Counted from the stretch's first letter, positions 33,069 to 45,869 are shown. The stretch is 64,000 bases of DNA from Unio delphinus (GCA_029339505.1 JAQISU010000169.1:7904677-7968676), one strand, 5' to 3'. A program made the numbers and translations. The notes: generated by a model from the sequence alone, not told the origin.

Positions 33069-33288
33069 GTTGTAGGGTTTAGCGCCATTTTTCAGCACAA
33101 GATAGACTATAAATGGTGGAAAAAGAACCCTGAAAACCTGGAAAGAACCACTGACCCAGAAGAAGCTACCGGCAAGCTTTCTCAAATACCAACATTGGCC
33201 AAATCTGAGACTTGAACCCACACAGACAGGTGAGATGGCAGTGATCTGTAATGGTGAGCAATTTAGACCACTCGGCCACTCAGGACCC
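33069..33288 (-). mobile_element. SINE family B, copy 2, with target duplication
   Basis: Flanked by TGCATTTATCAT (33057-33068) and TGCATTTATTAT (33289-33300), 11 of 12 matching. On the - strand the head reads TGGCCGAGTGG, a perfect box A, and further on gggttcaagtctc, a box B-like string. The TGGCCGAGTGGTCTAA head resembles tRNA-Leu/Ser. Confidence 0.85.
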
Positions 33289-33672
33289 TGCATTTATTAT
33301 TACAGAAAAGGAGATGTAAATGACATAAATTACCTAACATTCCCCCCGCAACATATTATTTAAAATCAAACTAAGGTAGGCATATGTCAATTAAAAAACA
33401 AAGTATTAAGCTTCAAAACATTCACTGAATGAAAATGTTGTGACAAAGTCATAAGAGGTTACCACCATTAAGCATGTTGGAAGAGACCTAAGTAATCGTA
33501 TCTAAAGCATAAGGTTTCAAAATAATATTTGGCAATGTCATATTGCTCACCATAATCACTCTGTACATGGTAAATTGTTTAAACTTTGTGTTTGTGATTA
33601 CATAGATAATAACTAATATGCAAAACACTCAACCCAGCATAGTCAAATCTACACTCTTCACACTAGGCTTTA

Positions 33673-33880
33673 CTCTGTTAAACAACTGAAATTTCATTAG
33701 TAAAACACTGTCTCTTTTTTTCTCTCAGTTACAATTAGGATAAGCTCTCAAAAGATTCTTCTACAAATATAGTTTTCATTATCAACCAATCCTGGCCATC
33801 TAAACCCATATGAACTCTGTTTTATCTTCACCCATTTCCAGACTGGTTCCCATTTTTCCATGCAGTTAGTAATGCAAGTC
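33673..33880 (+). repeat. Local duplicate B (empty sites)
   Basis: Uninterrupted counterpart of duplicate A (30588-31590). At about 33779 it runs ttttcattatcaacc where A carries the 463-bp element. At about 33860 it runs cccatttttccatgc where A carries the SINE. Confidence 0.7.
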
Positions 33881-34616
33881 CTTTTGTCCACCGCTGTTGC
33901 TTCTCCTTAAATGGATTGTAATATCAACATGGGGTTTTCACTAAAAGACTTCTTTTTATGTCTAATTGGTCCTTAAAAATGTTTCCAATCTGGTGGGCAA
34001 TACCAGTCAACATGTAGGGTTCAAAAGTGAGTCTGTTGTAATTCTAACAGTGTTGTCAATATGTAGGATTTAAAAGTGAGGCTGTTGTAATTCGAACAGG
34101 AGAGGATCAAAACATTTCATTTGCAGGTTGGTGGGAAAGGTGTTTTATTGTAGCATAAACAGAAAGTTTTTTTGTGCCATTGTGACAGGTTTAGTTTAAT
34201 ATCTTCATCTGTTAGCTTGTAAATTAAACCTATCTGATCAAAAAAATTTATCTTTGAGAAGAGGTATGACTTACATCCCTTTTCATTATTATCAGGGGTC
34301 ATTCAGTATTAAAACTTATTTGTAAAGGCAGGTGAAGTTTCGGTTTATGGGTCAAAACAATAGTCATTTATAGCTTCTCTTTTGACTCCCAATTCATCAC
34401 AGACCTGTTATGTAAGCTGACTGGACAAGTTGAGCAAATGGCCAATCCAGATATTGTTTTTAATGTGTGAACATCCATTTTCTAATTTATACAAGATGGT
34501 CAGTCAAAGAGTCAGTTCTCAGTTTTGCAGTCAAGTAAGCTGTCAATCTGTAGCAAAATAGATGTTTTGACATGGTGCACAAAGCAAACTAAAATCAGTG
34601 AGTAGCTTCAGTTGGT

Positions 34617-34692
34617 GATGATTTAATATATATGATAATTTAATATATATGATAGTTTAATATATATGATATATTTGATATATATGATAATT
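34617..34692. repeat. 17-base AT-rich tandem repeat
   Basis: The string gataatttaatatatat is repeated about four times with small changes. Sits about 40 bases from the SINE at 34741. Confidence 0.8.
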
Positions 34693-34740
34693 CAAATGAC
34701 TAAGATAAGTAATCTTACGTGAAACATAAATATGGGAGAG

Positions 34741-35060
34741 TTTGTTTGTTTGATTAGGATTTTTAACGTAGCTTTAACAATTTTTCAGTTATATCGCTAC
34801 GATGTCTGCAGTGAGGCAGTTTATAGTGATGTCTAGCACTGAGACATCATGCCGCAGACATGTAGCATGATGTCTCACCCAGTCACATTATCCTGACACC
34901 AGGCCGACCAGTCCTAACACTGACCTCTTTATGCTGAGCGTCAAGCGAGGCAGCTGTTAGTACCATTTTTGTAAGTCTTTGGTATGACTCGGCCGGGGAT
35001 TGAACCGACGACCTCCCTCTTCCGGGGCGGACGCTCTAACCACTAGGCCACCGAAGCGGT
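34741..35060 (-). mobile_element. SINE family A, copy 4
   Basis: On the - strand it starts CCGCTTCGGTGGCCTAGTGG with a perfect box A, then cggttcaatcccc as box B, the shared body and a tail of caaa repeats (complement of tttgtttgtttg). Flanks tatgggagag (34731-34740) and tattggagag (35063-35072) are 9 of 10 identical target duplications. The most tRNA-like head of the family in this window. Confidence 0.88.
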
Positions 35061-35072
35061 TATATTGGAGAG

Positions 35073-37200
35073 AAAAATATATATATGATGATTTTGTTGA
35101 ATAGTTAACATAAAACATATTAACAAAATAATAATATTCACTGCATGGTATTTGTTCACAAATCAATTTTAAACTTTAGCACCTATACAGAGGTCACCTG
35201 TGCACAAAGGTCAGCTCTTGCCTTTTTACCATGCTTGTCACTATTGATAAGTGTGGCTTGGAGAAAACCTGCTAAAGAGTGGCCAGAGCTTTTAGGTCAG
35301 TACAGTGTATCTAGGGGTAAAGGTGTTGTCCATTACTACATTTTCTGTTTTCACTCTTACACCACAAATACCAGTCTAAGGACATAACTCCATATCTAAG
35401 TGATTTCATGCTGTGATAAGAGTCATTTGTTTAATTACCATGTATTAGATGTGTAAATGCCTGTCAGAAGATTGTTTCAAAATATAGATGATGTTTTTCT
35501 TCAGTGACACAAATATATCTGATGGCTACTCAGATTTGACTTGGGTGCTATACTTTACATGAACAGGATTGCAAAAAATATATAAAAAACTTCCTAGATG
35601 TAGACTTGATTATTAAATTAATGTAATCCAACACCACCAAATTTTTTATATGGCTTATTTTGGGTGTAGACAAGACTATCCGGCTGTACTGTGATGCAAC
35701 TTGAGTTGGTGGTATTGTACATTTAGTACTTCTATATCACTCACCTCAACTGGAGCCAGACCTTCAATGATGAATCTGCAATTTGTTTCAATCCATGGAT
35801 TGAAACTTAAATATCTTTATTTTCACTTCACACTTTATTGCAGAAAATATTTAGAAAGTTATGGAGAATAAAGAAAACTAAATCTGTGCTTTGTTCTAAG
35901 TTGAGAGAACAAATAATTTAATATGGCACATGAATATAGCTTGGTCGTGTAGCCATGACATTTTCATATACTATATTAAACTTGGACAACTCTGAAGAAA
36001 ACAGTTATGTAGTTATAAGTATATATCAATACATCTGATTCTTACTTGGATGTAAATGTCACAGTTTTGCTCAGTCTCTTGATTTGCCCACTTGTATCAA
36101 AAGCTGGACACAAGGTGATAGTCAAAGAAACAAACTCTTGTAGGATAATTTACAACAACATAAAAAAGTAGTCTGCTGTTGTTTTAAGTATTATTTTCTG
36201 ATGCATTATTTTCAGTGCACAGCAGCTGGTTGTGAAAAGAGCTTGCTATAAGGTAAACTGCTAGAAATCTGTTTTTGTCAAAATGAAGGTCAATTAGAAT
36301 TGTGAGCTTTTTCTGCTGATATTTTAATGCATACGTTTATGAGTTGTGATATTTATGCTTGTTCATTGATGGGTTTCATCGGTCCACTGAGTTTGCTATG
36401 GCAGGAAGCAGTTATTTTGAATGGAATAGAAAGGGCACAGATTAAAATTGAGATATCTGACTAACGAAGATCTGTGGTTCTGGTAAGAGTTCGTGTATCT
36501 TTGCAGTGACCTCATCCAATTATTTGGAGTAACCTAACAGATAGTTTCCTAACTTGTTCTAGCTGGATAAGCTAGTCATACATATGACACTTTAAGACAG
36601 CAGACAGAAAAGGGTTATCTGCACAGAACATATTCTTGGATAAGAAACAGATTAAAAATCAAATGATTGGTGCTCTATGTTGATTTCAGTATGACTACCA
36701 TTTCTGTAATGCACAGCAGAACAAGGTTTCTGCAATGTTAGGAGTATTTAGTTGAACAAACAACACTGACTCTAATCTGCCAGCACATTATGCAATGAAT
36801 AATCATTGTCTATGTATGCAGTCATATGCTAGTACATATGGTCAAAGGGGGTCTCATAGTTCTTTCATATTGCTTACAAAGTTTGTGTGCAGTTGAATCT
36901 TGGGTGTTTGCAGAGAATGATATTTTAATCAGTATGTGCTATAATTTGGTCAAGTATTTTTTTAAAAAATATTTATCCCACTGATATGTAATGTGAGGGA
37001 TATAGTGCTTGCTACATTTATATTTATCCATTGGATTCCCCCCCCCCCCAAATTAACTCTGAAACCTTTCCTGGTATTTTGGCCAAATATGGTTCACCTG
37101 TGAAGCAAGCTGCATAGAGGTGCCTTTTGAGATTTAAAATTTTCCAGTATGATTTGTATGTTCCCAGGGATACGAGGGGTATATCATAAATAAATAAGGT
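35073..37200. other. Intergenic DNA, little recognised
   Basis: One small foldback unit near 36765-36810 (ctctaatctgccagcacatt ... atgcaatg). No gene, and no other repeat I can name. Confidence 0.55.
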
Positions 37201-37439
37201 GTATGTTACAAGTACAGTAGTACACAAAATTGAGAGAGCTGGGATCATGTGTATTTAGCACAAGTAGTATAACAATTCAAGGGTGCATTGAACTCAAAAT
37301 ATACAGATTATACAAGATTCATAGTGTTGGATTGCGTGGTGTATTGGATCACAGAGTGCATTGTACATGGATACTTTGGACTGTTGTGTGCATTGGACAA
37401 TATCATATGGCCTGTGCTTGACAGTTTAGTATGGTTAGA

Positions 37440-38250
37440 TATTTAAAGAAAAAGAACTTCCCAGTTTTCCTCACTGGCTATTTAAAAAAAGATCTTGTAT
37501 ATATTGGGTAATGTTTAAAAAATAACTTTGAATTCCCTTTATTTTGTGACATGATTGATGGAGTAATTTGGTATATGAAGTATACAGCTTGGCCTTAGTT
37601 TCAATGTGTATCTGTAAAAAAAAACGGCTAGCTCGGCATGGTCATTTTCACTCCCTGGACTTCGAGGTAAATTGTAAAAAATAAGAGCTGACATCTTATA
37701 TTTTTGCAGTTCATTAATTGTACTTTCAGAAGTTGGTGCTTTTTATTTAGTCTGGCAAAATTCATTTTTCCTATTTTAATAACTGCCAAAGATAGTGTAC
37801 TTAAGCTGATTTTTTTTTTTAGCACAAGGTAGCAGCCATTTTGTTTGGCCGTGTGCTTAGATCATGTACAAATTCCATAAGTACAATATCTAAAGAAATG
37901 TCAGCTACAGTACATGAAATTAACATAGAAGTAAACCAAGATTCTCTCCACTGTGGCTGCCTCACTTGATGCTCAGCATTAAGAGGTTAGTGTTAGGACT
38001 GGTCGGCCTGGTGTCAGGATAATGTGACTGGGTGGAACATCATGCTACATGTCTGTGGCATGATGCCCCAGTGCTAGACATCACTATAAACTGCCTCACT
38101 GCAGACACTGTAGCAATATGACTGACAAATTGTTAAAGCTACGTCAAAAATCCTAATCAAACAAACAAACAAACTCTCCACTGTGCATGTTGCAAATACA
38201 AACAATTTCACCTTGCACCTGTCATTCTCTCAGAGCAGAATTACCAAGAC
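37440..38250 (+). repeat. Segmental duplicate 1 (with SINE)
   Basis: Aligns in order with 40420-40980: ttttcctcactgg, ggacttc(g/a)(a)g(g/a)taaattg, aataagagctg, cctattttaataactgc, tagatcatgtacaa and cacctgtcattctctcaga. Only this copy carries the SINE at 37956-38173. Confidence 0.7.
37956..38173 (+). mobile_element. SINE family A, copy 5, 5'-truncated
   Basis: Flanked by the perfect 12-bp repeat CTCTCCACTGTG (37944-37955 and 38174-38185). Starts in the SINE body (gctgcctcacttgatgctc), lacking the whole tRNA head, and ends in aaac repeats. The duplicate at about 40905 (cattccctccattgtgtatg) lacks it. 5' truncation with a clean duplication indicates target-primed insertion by LINE machinery. 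Confidence 0.9.
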
Positions 38251-39004
38251 CACATGGTATTATTGTTTGATTTAGGTCTGGCTGTATAGCATTATCAGTT
38301 GAGTCACAAGCAACAAAATAGTAATTTTTGTCCTCCACAGAATAATATTCATTAGTAGCAAATTCCTGCACAAACATCAGCATACCCACACAACCACTCC
38401 ACCCCTGCTGAAAAGTGAGCTACTCTAAAAATGCACATTGCATTTCCTCATCAAAGAAACAAATATTATGCTGAAAGGCATGATTATGAAACTTGCCACA
38501 ATTGTTTCCAGGATGCCACCTAAGAATATTACAGTTTGAACAGGGATCAAATAAATCAGGTTTATGGCAGTCAAAGGGTAAAATGCTAGCTTATTCATTT
38601 AACACTAGTATATGTAAGAAAACGAATCTTTGTCAACATATTTTCCTAGTTTTCATTATAGATGATTGAAAACAAACATGTTCAATAAATTTTTCACTTA
38701 CTGCAACAGCTTAAAAAATGTTAAAACTGCTATGTTACTTCAATTTTCCCATAATTATTTGCATTCGCAATACAATTACATTGTGTAAGCAAAAGCAAAA
38801 TAAGTTTAAATGAGTGTATTTTCAAGCATGAAATCAATGTTAATGTACCACTTTGTTGAGAACTTTATACATGATATGAAAATAGGAAAACAAAGTAAAG
38901 AAATTTTCATATTTGTTTTAAGGTTCTTTTGTCTAGTTTTTGCATAGGGTTTGATTTTTGTTTAAAGAAAAGCAAACTTTAAGGTAAATTGTATTTCTCC
39001 AAGA
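38251..39004. other. Intergenic, nothing recognised
   Basis: AT-rich single-copy-looking sequence between the first duplicate and the long-TIR element. Confidence 0.5.
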
Positions 39005-40405
39005 ATATTTGCCCAATCACATTATGTTAAGAATATTGGCCTGCTACCTTACGAATCCAACCCTACTAAAGATGAAAATAGTATGTTTCTGTCTGTTTTA
39101 CACAAAGGGCATTCATTATCTCCACATGGCACTGCCAGGTGTCATTAGTTTTTAGCTGAGCAAGATACTAATGAGGATGCTCACATAGCGGAGTAGTTGG
39201 GAGGGTTTTAAGTAATGTAAGTAAGTATTCTCAAGACATACAAGATGGTATAAAGACTCAGTTCCATCCCTATGAAAATGTCACTAGCTCTCCCTTGTTG
39301 ACAAGCAGTGAAAATACACAAGTCCAGCACTGCCAGTTTCCAGGTACTGGACTGCATGGTGTATTGAATCACAGTGCATTGTACTTGGATGGTCTCGCTA
39401 TCAATGGTACCATGGTTCCAAGGGCCTGGCTGGACAGATTTCTCACTGAAATCACTGTCACAGAAAGGGAATGTTTCTGATGGTATGGTTAGACAGATCA
39501 GTTAACCAGATGGGCCTGTTACCAAGATCCTTGTTAAACATAGTTTGGCTAGATGTATTAAGTGAAATCGTCCCCATGTTTAAACTGCTGGATGAACAGT
39601 TATGGTTGGATGGCCAGCAATGGTGTTGTTTTATTATGCATTAGATCCAGTACAAACCCCATGCGTCCAGACTTAGAGGCCCAAAGACAATGCTCAGACA
39701 TGCAGGGGGACTTGTGCACAATTGACTGCCTAAAGTTGGGAATTCTACCCAAATGAGTTGGGAGTTGGCTGTGCTGTCTTCTCAAACGGTCTTTTGTGAT
39801 GCATGGTCAGTGATGGCTGGTGATTGCTGAACAGTCTGTAATGGTGCAGTGGCTTGAGGAGATAGATCCAACTGATCTGATACTAACCCTCATATGCCCT
39901 GACTTTTAGGCCCAAAGGCCAAGCTCAGACAAATGTGGGAACTTATGTCCTTTGAGCTGTCTATAATTGAGGAATACTCTCCAATGAATCTATGCACCAT
40001 AGATTGTATTCCTTTACTTCTTCTGTCTTTCCTTTCCTACATTGCCAAATGGACTAGGGCTCAGAATGTACATTTCGCCTGAAATAACACAGAGAACAAA
40101 GCAAGCATAGATTAACAAATCAGTCTCTGACTAACTAGCTATAAGCATAGATTTTCAAATCATTTTGTGACAAACTAGCTAATATGGTAACCCAGAATTC
40201 CTCTGACCATGCATGTCAGAGGATAAACTGGATGATGTTACCCAGCACAGCAGCAAAGGTAAAAACTAGTGACACCTGGCAGTGCCAAGGGGAAGTAAGG
40301 GACAATATTGCCATTGCATATTGAAATAAAAGATGTTTGTCTTCTAGTAGGGGTGGATTCGTGAGGTAGCAGGCTAATATTCCTAATGTAGTGTGATTGG
40401 GAATC
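39005..40405. mobile_element. Long-TIR (foldback-like) element, about 1.4 kb
   Basis: The first ~150 bases (cccaatcacatta ... ggcctgctacctta ... ggcactgccaggtgtca) return as the reverse complement at about 40255-40405 (tgacacctggcagtgcc ... gaggtagcaggctaat ... gtgtgattggg). Internal direct repeats acttagaggcccaaag and acttttaggcccaaag lie at about 39670 and 39902. The element sits just left of duplicate 2. No transposase recognised. Confidence 0.65.
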
Positions 40406-40419
40406 ATATTTTAATAGAA

Positions 40420-40980
40420 AAGAATGTCCCAGGTTTTCCTCACTGGTACTTATAATTACCGTTATTTTGGTGCATTATTATTTATGGAAGTAATTTGGTT
40501 TATCGAGTATTAAACTTGGCCTTCGTTCAGATGTTCACCTGTCAAGAAACTGCTAGCTTTACATATTCGGTTTCACTGCATGGACTTCAGATGTAAATTG
40601 TTAAATATAAGAGCTGCTGTTGTTTTTATTAATACTTTTCTTTTTTATTTTGTTTTTTTAAATACTTTTTTTTATTTTGTCATCATTCGTTGCACTTTTA
40701 GATGCTGGTATTGTCTAGTCTAGCAAGATTAATTTTCCCCATTTTAATAACTGCTACAGATAGCGTACTTCAGATTATTTCAGAATGATTTTTTGAGCAC
40801 ATGGGAGCAGTCATTTTAGTTAGATCATGTACAATTTCCACAAGTACCATACCAAAGTAATTTTAGCGATAATACAAGAAGTAACATTGATGTATGCAAA
40901 CATTCCCTCCATTGTGTATGTATGCAAATGCCAACATGAGTTGAATTTTCACCTGTCACTCTATCAGAAGTTATTTATAT
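40420..40980 (+). repeat. Segmental duplicate 2 (empty site)
   Basis: Counterpart of 37440-38250 without the SINE; about 3 kb downstream in the same orientation. T-rich expansions near 40620-40680 are private to this copy. Confidence 0.7.
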
Positions 40981-40995
40981 TTTTAGAGTGCCCCA

Positions 40996-41912
40996 ATGGA
41001 TAGATCCGAAATGACTAGTTAAGCTCCGCCCCCTTAGAGACAGTTACTACGAACCCCAAGCTTCCCATTAAAATGGCTGACTCATCACAGAATACAGGCA
41101 CCATGTCAGATTCTCTCTCGCGTATACCCGATAACATTTCACTTAAATACCTTCCTGATCAGAGAAACTTTCCAGTAAATTGTTGCAGAAGACTTTGGTC
41201 TACTTTACGCAAGGATATATACATGATATTAAAGGTTTGGAGTTTGAAAAGTTAAGATTCGCGTACTGCGAGACGCTGTCCATTTCTGAAGAGAAGCAGC
41301 CAACGCACCATCTGCACATCAAATTACGGAGGAAAATTGTGAAGATGCATACTGTTGATGTAAAGCGATGTAAATTTAATGTTTTGTATTTTTATGAACT
41401 ATTTTTTATATTTGAAATATTTAATACCCTGAAGTAATGGCAACTGTTATAGTACAAGTCATGCAGGCCATGTAGCCGATCGGTATCAACTATTTAAAGT
41501 AATGTGGCTTATTTCTTTTACAATTTGATTTCACATATATTTTACTAATGAATGTGTATGATATTGAAAAATAAACATGTATTGTTGCAGTGTCAGTGGA
41601 TATTGCTCCCATGTAGTAGGGCTAATTAAGTCCCTACAGGGTTTCAAACTACATAACTTCACCACTGTTCCTGTATAAAACGACTATATCCAACCTTCCC
41701 GGATATCTCTCATCTGCATTGCATGATCCCCATGCACATAGAAGCACCATTTTGTAAATATATACAAAAAATCATGAAAGTCTGTAATGCAGCTGTATTC
41801 TCACCACACGTTTGTTTGTGGGTAAAACATGGCGGATGTTACCGTAGCACCGGACGCTCTTATTCGATTGGTCAACATCTGTGGATTTGATTGACAGGTC
41901 GGATCTATGCAT
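40996..41912 (+). mobile_element. Inverted-repeat element carrying a broken ORF
   Basis: Left end atggatagatccgaaatgac and the reverse complement of the right end (atgcatagatccgacctgtc) match at 16 of 20 positions. Inside, + strand 41073-41215 reads MADSSQNTGTMSDSLSRIP and onward, and after a frame change 41200-41390 reads YFTQGYIHDIK, LRFAYCETLSIS and HHLHIKLRRK. This resembles the N-terminal part of large SWIM/YqaJ-associated proteins that travel with invertebrate elements. That family assignment is tentative; the reading frame is broken. Confidence 0.45.
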
Positions 41913-42168
41913 AGACTGATGTTCTATCCTTCAACAGTAATTATCTCAAGGGAATGATGCTGCCTTGAAGTACTGGATATCTCCAATTTTATTAGAGACT
42001 AGCAGACTTTAGAAGAATTGTAACCTGGCATGAGGATAATTACCATTATTGACTTCTTTTTTTTGTGTTTTTTTTTATAAATACTACCATGTATATTCGG
42101 ATCTACCTAACCATGAGTGTGTATAAAAAAGATAGAGACAAAAAAAACAACAGTTATGGTAAAAAGAC

Positions 42169-42174
42169 TTTATT
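42169..42174 (-). promoter_or_regulatory. Candidate - strand poly(A) signal
   Basis: tttatt on the + strand is AATAAA on the - strand. Just downstream the - strand runs GTTGTTTTTTTTGTCTC, a good U/GU-rich element. It would end a leftward transcript near 42150. Assignment to ATG14 is inference. Confidence 0.4.
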
Positions 42175-43059
42175 TCTAAAATGATATCAAATAATTCTTA
42201 ATATCATATTGCAAAAATAAGATAAAGATTTACAACATGCTTTTATGAAGAATGCAATACTTGTGGTTCAAATGTTTTTCATCAATACTTCAAGTAAAGA
42301 ATGGCAGTTAGAATTTCTGCACAAATGTATATAACAACTACTAGCTACTAGATTTATCTATCCACATATATGGCAATGCCTGAAACTACTAAAATTCGGT
42401 AAAAGAAATGATATGCTGCACCATTGTTATTTCAATACTTGTAAGTGTTGTGCTGTTTGAGCTTCAATATATTAAATAAATTGATAAAAGAACTGATTGC
42501 ATAATGTTTCAAAAAACCTACAGATGACAAAAATAAAATTACAGCATGCATATGATGGAAATAAGAGTGAGTGATTTAATGGCAGGAAACTGAGATGTAA
42601 TCAATATTTTGTTGCTAGCCTTGGAATGATGAGCAAGAGGATGGTGTACAAAACTCATAACAGTAAATGGACTGCATGATGATACTAGATTATAGTCAAC
42701 AATTATATATATTGGTCATTTTAAAACGCATGCTTAAAACTTTATTTATTATACAGAAATATATTACTGATAAAACTTCAACTGATGCAAGACATTTTCT
42801 GTTATTCTAATACAGGTAGCTGTATTTTGGCATATGTAATAAAATACTGAAATATATTGAAATACCTAAATACTTCCAATTACACCATTGCCTTGAAATT
42901 TGTGTTGCTGTTGTAAGAATCTTGAACCTAATAAAATCTATTTCTCAAATTTACTGTATATATGATCACATGAAGTTCATTTGCACTTTATATATGCATA
43001 CATGCCTAAGAACAGTTTTTCCAATGCACAGTATTCAGACATAAATGTGCTTAATACTT

Positions 43060-43190
43060 GCAGACATAAATCAACTGTATGTGTGCAGACATAAGAACGA
43101 TTTCTATATGGTACATATGCAGACATGAATCAACTGTATGTGTGCAGACATAAGAATGATTTCTATATGGTACATATGCAGAGATGAATA
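43060..43190. repeat. 59-bp tandem duplication
   Basis: The unit gcagacat(a/g)aatcaactg ... tctatatggtacatat is repeated about 2.2 times with two or three differences. Confidence 0.85.
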
Positions 43191-43946
43191 AAAACTTTAT
43201 CTCTTTTGAAATGTAAATGCACGTTTTCACAATAAAAAACATTACTCTCAAACCTAAATACACACAATTTTATTTACAATTCTAAAGATACTATGGACAA
43301 AAATGAACACATTTCTTTTACTTAGAGGTATGAATGATTGATATATCCTGTATATTAAACACATTTAGAATCAGTAAAAATAGAATATTTGCTTTATATA
43401 TTGAATAATGGATATATTTCTTTGATTAGATGAAAAACTCTGTATTCCCCACTCTTGAAAATACTGTCACCTATGAAGTGAAATACATCCATTATTCCCT
43501 CTAAGCAAACAATTTTTATTTTATATTTTATGCTCAAACATTCTGACTAGAATTAAGTATAACAATGAAGTAGCAGTTTACTATTTATAGTGTGCTTTGT
43601 TTTGTTAATATTCACCGTAACATAATCATCCTACCCAATTTAAAATGGCATATTTAGAAAAATATAATAATTTGCACCTTGTTGGATTTTATCTCAATCT
43701 TGTTTTTAATTGGAAGTGTCCATGCTTAACTCTTGACTATATATACACCTAACAACTTACAACATATATGTATCTATTGATGGCCAGGGAAAATATATAT
43801 TTCATTCCAGTGAATATCAATATTATTTGTTACCGAAAATTCACTTATTCTTGGCCTAGCATAAACTAAAATACCATATATTCTTGCATATCGCCTAAAG
43901 TACCAGAAGATTAAGATCTTTGTCTCTGATTACCTATAAAATACTC

Positions 43947-44003
43947 CACAGACCCAGATCTGCCGGTGGATTATGCTATGGCATAGCTGAGTCTGTGCAG
44001 TTT
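43947..44003. repeat. Foldback unit, best preserved copy
   Basis: Arms CACAGACCCAGATCTGCC and, after an attatgc loop, GGCATAGCTGAGTCTGTG, pair at most positions. Member of the small palindrome family seen at 315, 24630, 25935 and 36765. Confidence 0.65.
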
Positions 44004-45869
44004 GCAGCTGAACTTAATACATAATGTAAATTTACACATCTCAAACAAAACCTTCATTACACATAAACAGTGTATTAGTCAGAAAATTTATAAAATAAGA
44101 AAAAAAAGTAAATTTTTTATTTCATTACCCGACATTGATGGAGAGAATAGATGCATCTTAATAGTCTTTTAAATGTAATAATTATCTACATATACAGTGA
44201 CTCCTACATTTTATAAATAGGATGTGTTCCCTGAAACTTAAGTGAAAATTTGTCAAATGAACATGATTTCCCCATTACTTTAAAGGTAACAGTTACATAA
44301 TAGGGTGTCAGATGATAATATATACAGTATGTAATTCATAGTATTGGAAGTAAAATTACAGCAAACATACATGTGTTTATTATAATGAACATTAATTAAT
44401 TTGAAATGGACAATGCTAAATAAAACATACGATATAAATGAAATGAGGAACAAACAAGAAAATCAAGCTGCCCTATTCGACTATTATGGGCATTGATATA
44501 CTAGTATAATATTTGTGCACATCAAACAATAACATACGTGTATAAAGACAGCCACTGGATGTGCAAGTGATGGAGGGCATGGAGGGCAATTTATGCTTAA
44601 TGTATTGGCATGCTTCAGTTGAAGCAAATATTCATTATGCATAATAGAAAGCAGTTTACAAATGTGTTAACCTGAAAATTCATTTGAATGTAAAAAGTCC
44701 AACTGTTAAAGTGTTTTAATCATTTACAAATTTTATCTTCTGTTAATCATATTCTGAATTCATTTTGTTGCATAGATATTGGTAACCACTCTGAACTCCT
44801 CTGTTATATTGGTGGTGACTGCTTGTATGAGGAGTTTCCACTAAAGTAGAACTGGAGGGGTTATTTCCACGAGTATTTCAAGTGATCAAATAATTAAAAT
44901 GAAAGGTTCTGAATCTGTCAGTTTATAGAGTCATTGAGGATCAGGTGAGCTGGTCGATATATAGAAATGGAGTGATAGACAAAACTGACACTATAAAACC
45001 AGACTAAATCCATGCTGTTGAAGATTGGGTTAGTTCTGGCTAATCAAGATAATAACAGGACTTAATTTAAGTTTGTGTGGCACACTGCGTGCAAAAAGCA
45101 TGATGTATATATGTTTGATGGCTGAATGCACAGCAAACTTTTTGTACATTCCAAACTAAACTTCACTTTTTGTGAAATACATTTCTTTCAAGATGCAATG
45201 CCAATTGGTAATTCAAATCAGTGTTAGTGGCAAATGCAGTTAGGCCTTGGTTTCTTTCAAAAGCATAAAAAAAAATACTCTTATTCATATAGATAATATC
45301 ATGCTAAAACACTTGCTATCGGCCCAAGTGTACCAATTAGTTCCACTAATATCATGACCAGTAGTACTGGACTTTGCCAATATCGCAACCATTGCTTTTC
45401 AAGAAACTGGTTATTTCATTAATGATAAAAAATAATTGAGAATTTGGGAATTCGTGATTTTTTGTGTGCATGTGGCATGAATCCGCGAGCCACTAAAAAA
45501 TTGAAATTAACACCAAAATTGTGGGGGTTGGTAGCTATGCTAGCCGAGTTGCATCTAGGATGTGTGAACGACTGAATTATCACAACATCATTGGTCACAT
45601 GGTCTTAGGTTAAGGTTCTTGCACATGCTGCATCTGACTTTAGTCATTTTACTTTGTTAAAAAAAAAAATTGTTTTTACAGATCTCAAATGCTATAATAA
45701 AATAATAATGATAATAAAATACTTTTATACTGTGATGTATCATTGAGCTTTATTTTTTTTCCAGAATAGCATAGCAACAGTGATAGAATCTGAGTTAATG
45801 CAGAAATTATGATGTAGTCCATTCATTAGCATCTTATTTGATGAGAATGCAAACATTTGAAATACCAAG

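Larger units (their letters stand above)
41913..45830. other. AT-rich stretch, possible long 3' UTR of ATG14
   Basis: No ORF or clear mobile element, unlike the flanks. Contains a 59-bp tandem duplication (43060-43190) and a foldback unit (43947-44003). A - strand poly(A) signal at 42169-42174 makes it a candidate 3' UTR for the ATG14 transcript, though 5.7 kb past the stop. Confidence 0.35.

Noticed and set aside
37024..37248. 74-codon - strand ORF near a C-run
   Set aside because: No motif and no splice signals; chance ORF.
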